Below are positions 20,967-30,297 of a stretch of DNA of 64,000 nt, one piece after another (position 1 is the stretch's first letter; the number at the start of each line of letters is the position of its first letter). The position numbers and the translations under genes were made by a program. This stretch comes from Phaeoceros laevis (taxonomy: Eukaryota > Anthocerotophyta > Anthocerotopsida > Notothyladales): assembly GCA_049999765.1 (NCBI GenBank), contig JBNGIQ010008455.1, forward strand, positions 1 to 64,000. The letters run 5' to 3'. Below the pieces are notes generated by a model. The model was not told where the DNA came from, searched no databases, and worked only from the letters and a program-made list of their open reading frames with translations.

Positions 20967-22225
20967 CTAATAGGAATCCGGCATTTCCTGTGGACACCTG
21001 TCCAACCAATGCCACGACTTCTCAAGGGAATCAAACTGCAATAACCTGTTGCAGTGACCCTGCAAATCAAAACAGAAATAGATGCAACCTTCGGCATACA
21101 AGATGCTGTTATCAAAGCTGTTCTTTCTGAAGACCCTATTCTGGTTGATGCTATTGCACTCCACCTCAAACGCACCACCCATGAATTCCACATACTCGTC
21201 TGGCATCGTGGACAGGCAGACCCAAGCTGGCATGGTACTGTCGAAGTACAAAAGCTCCCACACTTCCACAGACATCACATATCCGAGATACTTGAAGTAC
21301 TTCACTTTCTTCCTGCCACCTTCTTCGTCATCGTCGTCCTCGTCATCCTGCAGTTGCGGTTGCTGCTGGAAATATGCCTTTGTGTTGACAAGTAAGACTC
21401 TTCCATTGCCTCCTACAAGCTTCAACTTAAGGCAATCTATGAGCAGCTTGTCAGGGACAGTTCCGATCTTAGACCACTCCTCTGCCTCCAGATCGAAGCT
21501 CCATATCGAAGCTCCATAGTTTTTTATGTTCCAAGGGGACCAAGCAGCTCCAAAGAAGCACAACATTTTGCCTTCAATCCAGAATATGCTGCACTGAATT
21601 TCTAATTTAGGGGCCACAGCAGGCCGGGCCAGACACCAATGCCACGAGCCCGTCCAGGAATTGAAGATGGCTAAGCCTTTCCTATCCAGGCCTCGCCTAA
21701 CTGCCGCAATGCTGTACTGTTTGCCAACTTGAGCAGCTCGCGGCACCATTTGGAGAAAATCAGGAAACATGGCGTCATTCAAAAGAGGCAGCTCGCGTCG
21801 AGCGTCGGAGATAGGGTTGTAGACTACAACCTCAACTCCCCTACTACGTATACCGCCCCCCCCATGCATCGCCAAACAAACACAAGCCCATTCTCACCGC
21901 CTTGTAGAGCATCCAACTCTTGGCCTCTCCATATGAAAATACGTTCACCAATCCAGCAGACTGTTTCTCCCGAATACCATTCCCCGTGAACAGGGCTGTG
22001 GATCTGGACGTTAACGTTGTCAGAGATGTATCCATCATCGGCCCTCCGATCCAGCTTGAGAAAGCAGGTGCCTGGCTTCTTCACCACTTTTGTGGAACAA
22101 GCTTTTAGCCACGCCTTGGAGACCAAACTTGCACGTAGGCGGGACGAATTTGAGATTCGGGCTAAGATGTTGTCCTCTAATATGCCACCAGCCAGTGCCT
22201 CCCAGTCCCTGCCAGCGGGCTCCAT
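20967..22225 (-). pseudogene. F-box protein, decaying copy A (frameshift and early stop)
   Basis: The N-terminal frame starts at 22225 with DWEALAGGILEDNILARISN and SRLRASLVSKAWLKAC, an F-box. It runs to GGENGLVFVWR, where the frame is lost in a run of eight C (plus strand, about 21856-21863). The remainder, from RGVEVVVYNPISDARRELPLL to QEMPDSY, is intact in another frame down to 20967. Compared with copy B, a CAG codon has become TAG after DSY, removing about 18 C-terminal residues (QLPRISLFTM...). The acidic tract is short here (about 10 residues). F-box proteins are the substrate receptors of SCF ubiquitin ligases. The homopolymer shift could be a sequencing error, but the separate nonsense change supports decay. 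Confidence 0.8.
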
Positions 22226-22604
22226 GTGGCGCTGATTGGTCTCCCCCGCTCACTGTGCGGAATTGGATACATACCCGTCGTCTGTAGCCAATCTGTGGGT
22301 GTAAGCTTGCCCTGCTCCAGCTCCACAAGAAAGCACCAGCTCCTAAACCGGAAACGAGTAGAAATTTCTCGTTCAGCCAAGTGATGAGAAGGGAAACGTT
22401 CAACATACCAATTTCATCACGTTCGGGCACGACGAGGATGAGATGGGCGAAGTTGGGGGCCAAGCGGAGCGCTGCCTTGCGGGGTCATAGATCAGACTGA
22501 GACGCAGCCCGCAAGACGGTCGGAGCGCTGGCTCAGGGAAATGGTGTGGTGACCCACTCGATTTGGTCCGCCACCAGGGGCTTCCGGCGACTGGCGAGAA
22601 TTTG

Positions 22605-22658
22605 TGCTGAATTTTGAGCAGTGCTGAGCACCGAGGAATTTATCTGGCCTCAGCGCCT
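22605..22658. repeat. Direct repeat flanking the middle F-box gene, left copy
   Basis: This matches 24579-24637 (shared: GAATTTTGAGCAGTGCTGA, GAGCACCGAG, AATTTATCTGGCCTCAGCGCCT). The pair brackets the gene at 23033-24391. Confidence 0.85.
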
Positions 22659-23032
22659 TAGACCAGTAATGGTTCCGGGATGCACTAGCAACGTGTATCT
22701 CCATCCTCTCTGCTCTTACCTTCTTAATTCACCCGTTTGTGTTAGACATGTACATGAGAAAGAAGTCACTGGAAGCTTGGAAGTTTGGGGGCCAAGTTAC
22801 TTGTAAGATAAGTAAGTTCTAAAGGCGAACACCAGAAATCTTCTAAAACAACTCAGCTTCCAAAACAGGAGGTGAAAGCTTGGGAACCAAGTTTTACAAA
22901 ACTTGGGGACCAAGCTTTACAAAATAGGTAACTACTAATCTGGGCTAGGAAGTTTTTCTGGAACGACGATTTCAATCTACAATTCTCCATTACAATCGAT
23001 CGGTGACGCAGTTCTTCAAGTGAACAGACTAC

Positions 23033-24391
23033 ATGGAGAATGCCATGGACGACTTCGTTCAGCGAATGACGAAACTGGAGAAAACACTGGAGATTCTGAA
23101 GCGAATTGCAGACTTGGAGGAGGGAAACAGGAAGAAAAAGAAGGCATGGAAAGAGTTGAGACTACAGGAACAACAAAAACAACAGGGCTGCCTGCTCTTC
23201 TACGTGTTGGAAGACATGTTCCCACCAAGCACGGGATGTCGGACGGAGTACTCGAGGATGGACAGCCGGCTGTGGAGGCAGCTGCCCTCGGAGCTGCTAG
23301 AGATGGTTCTTTTGTGTCTGCCCAGATCCAGCCAAGCCCGCTTCCAAGCAGTATGCAAGTCTTGGAAAACTATGCTTACGGATGTCAATTTCAACAAGAA
23401 AAGTTGCTTAACTGCCTTTTCTTCAGGTGGACATGTCACTACCTGCCGATTGTCATGGTCTGCCCGGGCGGAGTATGAAAGTAGGATACTAAAGAAGCAG
23501 GTGAAGTTCTACGAGCTTGACTTGGCCTTTCTACCGCCACCGTTTTCAGCTTATTCTAGAACGAAGTTTGATCGCCATCACTGGATAGTTTGTGGCAGTG
23601 GCCTTGTGGGGATTATAGTGGTGCCTAGGGACGGACCCGCACTCAATATTTGCATTCTGAACCCAGTGAACAGAACATGGAGAGTGCTACCTCACCTGAG
23701 CGCCCCATTGAATCTAGTTGGTTATCTTAACTGGCAAGTGTCCTTGGTTAGAGAGACCTTCACGGCTGCATCTGAGTTCAGAGTCATTGTGCTTGGCAAA
23801 GATCGTCAGTCACAATTCGCAGCCTTCTTATGTGTCTATTCCAGTGATGCTGATGCTTGGAGCACAGTTACTGCACCACATGGTGAGGATTGGGTGGCAG
23901 ATGCCATTACATACAACAACATGATATACGAAACGTGCACGCTGCTCAGCCCAGATGCCAGCAAGAGTGGCCTGGTTCAGTTCTGCCCTATTGGAGACGA
24001 GGCCAAGAAATTGGTGGAGTTCAACCAGCTCCCGGATTTGTTTGTGAAATCCGGTCCTGTGCATGCCATGGATGGGGCATTTCAAAGCTCTCTCAAACTC
24101 GCAAGCAACAAGCAGCATGTGTTTGGTGTGTCGGAAAGGTGCGAGATCTGGAGACTCGACGAATCCTCCAAGAGCTGGGTGCTTATTTCACGGATCATGC
24201 CAGAACTGGAAGAGGAGATGAAAATCCTCAAGCTCCTAAAGTACACTTCTGACAAGGATGGATCAATTGTGCGGTCGGTGAGTTTGGTGGGCAACGTCAT
24301 CTTCATCAACATTTATCACGGTGCTATGGTTGATCAGACGGTTGCGTATCACGTTATCCAGGGCTCGTGGCAACGGGTGCTCGTCGAGTGA
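23033..24391 (+). CDS. F-box protein with N-terminal coiled coil
   Basis: A single-exon frame of 452 residues. Residues about 5-50 form a highly charged coiled coil (MTKLEKTLEILKRIADLEEGNRKKKKAW). The F-box follows at about residues 80-118: LWRQLPSELLEMVLLCLPRSSQARFQAVCKSWKTML. The C-terminal 330 residues have kelch/FBA-like strands (GSGLVGIIVVP, NPVNRTWRVLPHL, EIWRLDESSKSWVLI), as in the plant F-box associated families. It should act as an SCF substrate receptor; the target is unknown. It is unrelated at sequence level to the duplicated F-box pair around it and is on the opposite strand. An internal ATG (MDSRLWRQ) just before the F-box is an alternative start. Confidence 0.88.
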   Translation: MENAMDDFVQRMTKLEKTLEILKRIADLEEGNRKKKKAWKELRLQEQQKQQGCLLFYVLEDMFPPSTGCRTEYSRMDSRLWRQLPSELLEMVLLCLPRSSQARFQAVCKSWKTMLTDVNFNKKSCLTAFSSGGHVTTCRLSWSARAEYESRILKKQVKFYELDLAFLPPPFSAYSRTKFDRHHWIVCGSGLVGIIVVPRDGPALNICILNPVNRTWRVLPHLSAPLNLVGYLNWQVSLVRETFTAASEFRVIVLGKDRQSQFAAFLCVYSSDADAWSTVTAPHGEDWVADAITYNNMIYETCTLLSPDASKSGLVQFCPIGDEAKKLVEFNQLPDLFVKSGPVHAMDGAFQSSLKLASNKQHVFGVSERCEIWRLDESSKSWVLISRIMPELEEEMKILKLLKYTSDKDGSIVRSVSLVGNVIFINIYHGAMVDQTVAYHVIQGSWQRVLVE

Positions 24392-24578
24392 TTGGACTCT
24401 ATCCATATGATGATTATGATGTTGAGGATATCGATGAAGGCTACTCTGCTTTAATTCCCTCACCAGAGGCTTGGTTAACACAGCCATGCGTGGAGTGAAC
24501 TCATATGAGTTCAAGCATGACACTGTAACTGACTGGTCACGTTGTGGTAAGCTATAGGCTCTCAGAACTTTTTTTGCC

Positions 24579-24637
24579 CTGAATTTTGAGCAGTGCTGAA
24601 TTTTGAGCACCGAGTAATTTATCTGGCCTCAGCGCCT
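24579..24637. repeat. Direct repeat flanking the middle F-box gene, right copy
   Basis: This is the partner of 22605-22658; the TTTTGAGCA part is doubled in this copy. Confidence 0.85.
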
Positions 24638-24739
24638 CCTCAAAGTACATGACGGTAGCTTTAAAGCAGTGTCACAGTCCCGTCGAATTAGCACCTGACT
24701 CCAGTAGGCTGTCACTTGAACCAGAAGTCTGGAGGATGG

Positions 24740-25010
24740 TTATATACAAGTTTTGCAGTGCCTGAGGGAACTGCACGGTCTGGGGTTCGGACATCGTAGA
24801 CTTCCAAGCATTAATAACGAACTCGGTGTGAGAAGAAGTTCATTTCCAGTGTTTGTCGGTGTGAGACAAGGTAAGCTTCTCCTTACAGACTTTGAAATGG
24901 CTAGGAAAGTTGGGTTACGGGTGCTTGGAAGTTTTAGCTCGGTTCACACGAAACCAGGCTCTGCAGAGATTTCTGAGGTGGGAACGACATCTTCGTGTTG
25001 GCCCGTGTAA
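24740..25010 (+). pseudogene. Protein-kinase-like fragment
   Basis: The reading LRELHGLGFGHRRL ... GVRQGKLLLTDFEMARKVG resembles the catalytic-loop and DFG region of kinase-like domains (LH..G..HRDL ... KLTDFxxA), with Asp replaced in the HRD position. Only about 60 residues are recognisable and no other kinase subdomain is seen. The end overlaps a repeat shared with 28048-28100. Confidence 0.3.
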
Positions 25011-25058
25011 CCGCTTAGATGGCTGCCAAGGGGCCCCCCCTTCCACTGGAATACCATT

Positions 25059-25103
25059 CCCGACTCGGGGACGGATGAGTCCCGCCACGGTCCCCGAGTC
25101 GGG
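25059..25103. repeat. Perfect 14-bp inverted repeat (hairpin)
   Basis: The arms CCCGACTCGGGGAC (25059-25072) and GTCCCCGAGTCGGG (25090-25103) are perfect complements separated by 17 bases. Copy A of the duplication keeps a right-arm-like sequence only. Confidence 0.9.
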
Positions 25104-27542
25104 ATTGGTTGGTGTCCAGAGCGAAAATCCGAGCGAAGCTGCTTGAATTTGTCCAACCGTGAGAGTGAAACACCCCGCCCAGGACCTGCAAGCCTTGAAT
25201 ACTGGTCCTCGTGCAAAGCCGAAATGATGCCCTTCTGAACGACCGGTTTCTACCTCCGAAGGTTGAGAGCTCAGTGTTGCCCACGGTAAGCAGGAATCTC
25301 CCACATTCTGCAAATACAGTACCTTCACAGACTCAACGAAAAGAAAGCCTGGGGAGCACCACGAGGCACTTTGACGCACTCATAAGCAGAGCCTTCAGGT
25401 GCTCAGTCCTAAGGGAGACTTTTGCATGCAGCACAGCTGGGTTCAACAGTCTGTCCTCTAAAAAACGGTGCCACTCTCCAGAAAGACACAGTATGACCTC
25501 TGCACTACAACCAAATAAAAACTCCTGATCAATCCAAGTTCGTAAAAAAGTTCCAGTCACATTCGTGCACATCCAAACTTGTCTCCATGCCAAAGACACG
25601 AATTTGGTAGCAAAAGTTTAGCACATTCTGTAGAATCAATATAGAGTGCTATGCATCTGTCTGCCAGTACCGATTCCAAAAAAGCTGCCCATTTTTGCTC
25701 CTTCCTCAAAATTTATCCAGTCATGCCCTCGTGACAAAGCCTGACATAGAAAACCCATGAACTCCTTGGCACCCAGAAAATTTTCTCTTCGTGCACGCAG
25801 GACATAAGCCTTGGGTGAGCCTGGGATTACACCTCAGCCTGGAGAAGTGCAGGGAGAGTGGATGGACTGATAACGTCCAATAGGCTGTAGCCTTGATCAC
25901 CTGCTGCAAGGTCACATCTCCCAAGAAAGCCATGTAGGAGTTCAAACCCTGGAAGTGCTGCTCAAAATCGGGCTTTAAACGGCCACCTCCTCCCAAAGCT
26001 GCCAACAATCCAAAGCTTAAAGCGTGCACTTCTTCCAGAACGTTGCTATGACTTAGCAGCCTCATTCGGCTTCATGGTAAACAGGCTGATGCGTGGCAAC
26101 TGATAGGAATCCGGCATTTCCTGTGGACACCTGTCTAACCAATGCCACGACTTCTCAATAGAATCAAACTGCAATAACCTGTTGCAGTGACCCCGCGAAT
26201 CAAAACAGAAATAGATGCAACCTTCGGCATCTAAGATGGTGATGCTATGAAAGCTGTTCTTTCTCCAGACCGTATCCTGGTTGATGCTATTGCACTCCAT
26301 CTCAAACGCACCACCCATGAATTCCACATACTCGTCTGGCATCGTGGACAGGCAGACCCAAGCTGGCATGGTACTGTCGAAGTGTAAAAGCTCCCACACT
26401 TCCACAGACATCACATGTCCGAGATACTTGAAGTACTTCACTTTCTTCCTGCCACCTTCTTCGTCATCGTCGTCCTCCTCTTCCTCGTCCTCCTCGTCTT
26501 CCTCATCGTCGGACTCTTCCTCATCGTCGTCATCATCCGGCACTTGCGGTTGCTGCTGGCAATATCCTTTTGTGATGACAAGTAAAACTCTTCCATTACC
26601 TCCTACAAGCTTCAGGTTAAGGCAATCTTTGAAAGGCATAAGCAGCTTGTCAGGGACAGTTCCGATCATAGTCCACTCCTCTTCTTCCAGATCGAAGCTC
26701 CATATACTAGGGTTTTTTACGGTCCAAGGGGGCCTACCACTAGCAGCTCCAAAGAGGCACAACATTTTGCCTTCCGTCCAGAACATTGTGCGCCGAATTT
26801 CTAATTCACGGGCCACAGCAGGCCGGGCCTGACACCAATGCCACGAGCCCGTCCAGGAATTAAAGATGGCTAAGCCCACCCTATCCAGGCCTCCCCTAAC
26901 TGCCGCAATGCTGTACTCTTTGCCACCTTGAGCAGCTCGCGGCACCATTTGGAGAAAATCGGGACACATGGCGTCTTCCAAAAGAGGCAGCTCCCGTCGA
27001 GCGTCGGAGATAGGGTTGTAGACTACAACCTCAATTCCTCGACAACGTTGACGGGCCCCGTCCGCTGGCCATCGCCACACAAACACAAGCCCATTCTCAC
27101 CGCCTTGTAGAGCACGGCCATCACATTCAAAACTACGTTCACCAATCCAGCAGACTCTTTCTCCCGAATACCATTCCCCGTGCACAGGGCTGTGAATTTG
27201 GACGTTGTCAAAGATGTGTCCATCACAGGCCCTCCGATAGAGCTCGAGAAAGCAGGTGCCTGGCTTCTTCACCACCTTTGTGGAGCAAGCTCTCAGCCAC
27301 TTTTTGGAGACCAAACTTGCGCGTAGGCGGGACGAATTTGAGATTCGGGGTAAGACGTGGTCCTGCAATATGCCCCCAGCCAGTGCCTCCCAGTCCCTGT
27401 GCGTGCTGCCAGGGTGCTCCATGTGCTGCTGATTGGTCTCCCCCCGCTCAGTGTGCCGAATTGGATACGCGTCCTCTTAGCCAACCTGTGGATGAAGCTA
27501 CAAGCTTGCCTTGTAGCACCAGCTTCTAGAACCGGAAACGGA
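25085..27542. repeat. Segmental duplication, copy B
   Basis: This is the partner of 19655-22355, in the same orientation about 5.2 kb apart. It holds the intact copy of the duplicated F-box gene. Confidence 0.85.
26046..27422 (-). CDS. F-box protein, intact copy B with long acidic tract
   Basis: A 458-residue single-exon frame. The F-box lies at residues about 8-47 (DWEALAGGILQDHVLPRISN, SRLRASLVSKKWLRAC). The C-terminal part has FBA/kelch-like strands: GIEVVVYNPISDARREL, FNSWTGSWHWCQARP, SIWSFDLEEEEWTMIG, GGNGRVLLV, VWELLHFDSTMPAWVCL and DSIEKSWHWLDRCP. An acidic run of about 30 Asp/Glu residues interrupts it before GGRKKVKYFKYLG. The predicted role is SCF ubiquitin-ligase substrate receptor; the target is unknown. 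Copy A is a near duplicate with a shorter acidic run. The start ATG aligns with that of copy A except for a few inserted residues. Confidence 0.88.
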   Translation of the reverse strand: MEHPGSTHRDWEALAGGILQDHVLPRISNSSRLRASLVSKKWLRACSTKVVKKPGTCFLELYRRACDGHIFDNVQIHSPVHGEWYSGERVCWIGERSFECDGRALQGGENGLVFVWRWPADGARQRCRGIEVVVYNPISDARRELPLLEDAMCPDFLQMVPRAAQGGKEYSIAAVRGGLDRVGLAIFNSWTGSWHWCQARPAVARELEIRRTMFWTEGKMLCLFGAASGRPPWTVKNPSIWSFDLEEEEWTMIGTVPDKLLMPFKDCLNLKLVGGNGRVLLVITKGYCQQQPQVPDDDDDEEESDDEEDEEDEEEEDDDDEEGGRKKVKYFKYLGHVMSVEVWELLHFDSTMPAWVCLSTMPDEYVEFMGGAFEMECNSINQDTVWRKNSFHSITILDAEGCIYFCFDSRGHCNRLLQFDSIEKSWHWLDRCPQEMPDSYQLPRISLFTMKPNEAAKS

Positions 27543-27654
27543 GATTGGTTGTGCATGCATGCGCCTGATTCGTCTGCTTTCCTTCCTCAGCAGCAAGGGT
27601 TTCAGACTAAAACTTGAATTGGCAGGGGACTGGATAGATGGCAGAGGGCGGGAG

Positions 27655-27672
27655 TAGGGTTTAGGGTTTAGG
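27655..27672 (+). repeat. Interstitial telomeric repeat (TTTAGGG)2.5
   Basis: TAGGGTTTAGGGTTTAGG is two and a half units of the plant telomere repeat. It lies within about 12 bases of the start of an F-box gene fragment. Confidence 0.85.
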
Positions 27673-27683
27673 CTTTGAAGGTT

Positions 27684-27911
27684 GTAGAATACAACCTCAA
27701 TTCCTCGACGACGTTGACGGGCCCCGTCTGCTGGCCATCGCCACACAAACACAAGCCCATTCTCACCGCCTTGTAGAGCACGGCCATCACATTCAAAACT
27801 ACGTTCACCAGTCCAGCAGACTCTTTCTCCCGAATACCATTCCGCGTGCACAGGGCTGTGAATTTGGAGGTTGTCAAAGATGTACCCATTACAAGCCTTC
27901 CGACAGAGCTA
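27684..27911 (-). pseudogene. F-box gene fragment C
   Basis: About 220 bases nearly identical to the internal part of copy B (27020-27250), encoding EWYSGERVCWTGERSFECDG and GGENGLVFVWRW. The F-box itself and the C-terminal half are absent, so it is a truncated duplicate. Confidence 0.8.
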
Positions 27912-28047
27912 ATGGAAAGAGCGGGAAGGTCTGTGACTTTCGAACCCTAGGCCTGTCAGCACAGATTGATGTGGGGAGGGATCTCTAGGTCTGGGTGAGT
28001 GGAGTGCCAGCGTTCGTTGGGGCCGAAGCCGGTCTGCCAAAGAAGCC

Positions 28048-28350
28048 ATGGAAGTTTCAGCTCGGTTCACACGAAACCAGGCTATATATAATAGATCTAC
28101 ATGTGAACTGGGCCCTGGGATTTCAAAGTTTGTGAATGCCCACGGTGGCTCGAACAGGTTGGCAAGGACCTTGAGCATGGCCTGGTTCGCTGAGGGAGCA
28201 CTGGACAGACTAAACAATGTCAAGATCGATGGCTGCCAATAGGCCCCCGTCTTAAGCTTTCTCTGTCCAGAATACCATTCCCTGGGCAAAGCGCTGTGGA
28301 TTTGAATGTTGTCTAAATATATCTCACTTCGGAGCCTCCCTGATAGTCCA
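28048..28350. repeat. Further duplicated debris, including F-box fragment D
   Basis: 28048-28092 matches 24920-24962 (GCTCGGTTCACACGAAACCAGG). 28262-28350 is a degraded copy of the F-box segment around GAATACCATTCCC...GCTGTG. The two parts together mirror the arrangement near 24,930-25,060. Confidence 0.65.
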
Positions 28351-29066
28351 TATCATGTATCCACTTCGGACTCCCTATGTATACAACTTGTGAAAGCAGG
28401 AGTAAATTTTCATAAATGAACAAGCTCAGAAAAAGACTTGAAGATTATGGTTGGCAGACTACTTATGTAGTACGTACATATGTAAATGTGGATTTCCAGA
28501 GTGATAAAACGTGTGAATTTCCATCATATCCTGGGAGGCCTCCAGGAGAGAGCATAGGCAATTGCGGTCTTGAAGGAAGGAAGAAAGCGGACATGTAGGA
28601 CAGATCTCGGCTGCTGGTGTGACAGCCCAGGTGGAAAGAACTCGTGGACCAATTGCAAGAGTTTAGTGGTGTTCTGGTGTTGAAAGGAGAAAGGAATCCA
28701 ATTGATAGATCCAACACTTTGACGGCATTTCCACAAAAAGAGGCTTGCAAGCTCTTGCAATCATTTATTGACATTGTCACAAGAGTAATCAAAACGAGCT
28801 GGCCGGCTAGCTACAGCTCGTGCTTATTGAATGTAAAGCGAAGAAAATGCCTCTAAGAACAAAAAATAGATCTCCACAGCGAGAGCTCCATGCGAAGCTC
28901 ATATGAAATTCCTCCATTTCAATCCATTGCAGCCAGCACACCTGGACAACATTCAGTGTGTGTGAAGTCAAGATCATGGGGAGCCCTGTAATTGGACGCA
29001 ATTCAGAAAACATGACTCCAGCTACTTTTGGTACTTACAGCCCAGCGGCAGGCACTTGCAAAGTTC
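28351..29066. other. Intergenic, nothing supported
   Basis: Short unrelated open frames only. This is downstream (3') flank of the KKDDY-repeat gene on the minus strand. Confidence 0.4.
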
Positions 29067-29416
29067 TCAGTTCTTGCCCTTGTAGTAGTCGTCCTTCTTG
29101 TAGTCGTCCTTCTTGTAGTCGTCCTTCTTGTNNNNNNNNNNTCGTCCTTCTTGTAGTCGTCCTTCTTGTAGTCGTCCTTCTTGTAGTCATCCTTCTTGCT
29201 GGAAGACGAGCTGGAGCTGGAGGAGTACCCCTTACCCGCCGAGCTGGAGCTGGACGAGTGGCTATGGCCCGCCGAGCTCTCCGAATGCGAGTACGACTTG
29301 CCGTCGGATTCGGAAAGCGCCCGGCTGCTCCGGGACTCGGCCGAGTCCACCCACAGGCAGAGCAGCGCTGCGAGCAGCAGCACTGCCACCACCGGGACCT
29401 TCATTGAGGACTTCAT
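29067..29416 (-). CDS. Secreted Ser-rich protein with KKDDY tandem repeats (contains gap)
   Basis: The start chosen is the ATG at 29416 (MKSSMKVPVVAVLLLAALLC), a clear signal peptide ending near WVDSAES; other in-frame ATGs lie at 29452 and 29404. The mature part has a charged Ser/His-rich region (SYSHSESSAGHSHSSSS), a run of serines with GKGY, then consecutive KKDDY pentads. Before the 10-N gap there are at least three and a half pentads. After the gap, in the correct frame, there are three more, then YYKGKN and TGA at 29067-29069. The gap lies inside the repeat, so the true copy number is unknown and a direct translation appears frameshifted there. I do not recognise the family. Regularly spaced Tyr with alternating charge suggests a cell-wall or extracellular structural protein, but that is inference. 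Confidence 0.7.
29086..29199. repeat. 15-bp coding minisatellite interrupted by a 10-N gap
   Basis: Units of GTAGTCGTCCTTCTT repeat in register on both sides of N at 29132-29141. It encodes the KKDDY pentads on the minus strand. Confidence 0.95.
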
Positions 29417-29419
29417 CCT

Positions 29420-30297
29420 CGTCGTCAGAGGTAGAACGACGCGCGCCTTCAAGTTGGGCGAATGCGAGAGACAGGAAGTCCGAGCTTGGAAGAAGCAGGA
29501 GACAAGGGACTTGCTTTGAGATCAATTGTGTTTGCAGGAGGCCCTTTGACGCCATTTTATAGGCAGCTCCGGAGGCTACGGCGTCGCCAGACTGGGAACT
29601 GGGAGTAGAGTTGAATGTGCCACATGTTGGCAGCAGACGCCCATAACTGGGGGTCAATTGCAACAGCCAGCGCTAGCTCAGCTAATCCGTGTACCTGCTT
29701 GGTCTCCTTCCTCAGCCTTGGACTGGAGTTGAAGTTGCCTACGTGCATGCCTACATGGACGTCCATACAGGCCTGCTTGCCTGCATGGACGCCACTGCGG
29801 AGAAACGATGTCCACAATGAGCTGTATACAAGTAAGCTTCCGGGGGACGTGCTTATGTGACAGCAAGTAAAGATGTCTCATGTTTTCATCTTGAATACAA
29901 GGCCAGACGAGTTCCCAACTACCAGTTGCCAGCAGGTGTACACTGTATGATCCCACTTGGGGACCAGTTCGGTGTGAAAGCGCCTCTTGTCCACGTCGGC
30001 AGGCCAATTGCAACTGGACTGCCTGTTGAATCAATTTGGGCACATCTATGAACAAGTTTCGGAGGACTTCCACTGAGATGAATGAATTTTGGGTCTTGAT
30101 TTGTCTCAACTTGTTGGTCAAATGATGATCGATCACATAACATGAGAGAATACCTACAGGTGTTCTAGAGAAGTTTGTAACAGAGGGTCCCGACTATTTC
30201 CAACGTGTTGATCAATCCAGTGTGATGGCTGAACAAACTAGTACTTTGTGAGATGATGGGAGAGGATAAAAGTTTACAAGTGTTTAATTTCAAGTGA
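29420..30297. other. Intergenic, nothing supported
   Basis: Upstream region of the KKDDY gene and downstream flank of the subtilase; no recognisable motif was found. Confidence 0.4.

Larger units (their letters stand above)
19655..22355. repeat. Segmental duplication, copy A
   Basis: This pairs with copy B at about 25085-27542. Matching runs begin around GGTTGGTGTCC, pick up again at ACCTGCAAGCCTTGAATACT (20045 versus 25185), and pass through the F-box gene to about 100 bases upstream of its ATG. Copy A carries roughly 300 bases at 19736-20044 that are absent from B. Confidence 0.85.

Noticed and set aside
27655-27672. Chromosome end
   Set aside because: Only two and a half telomere units are present, with gene-bearing DNA on both sides.
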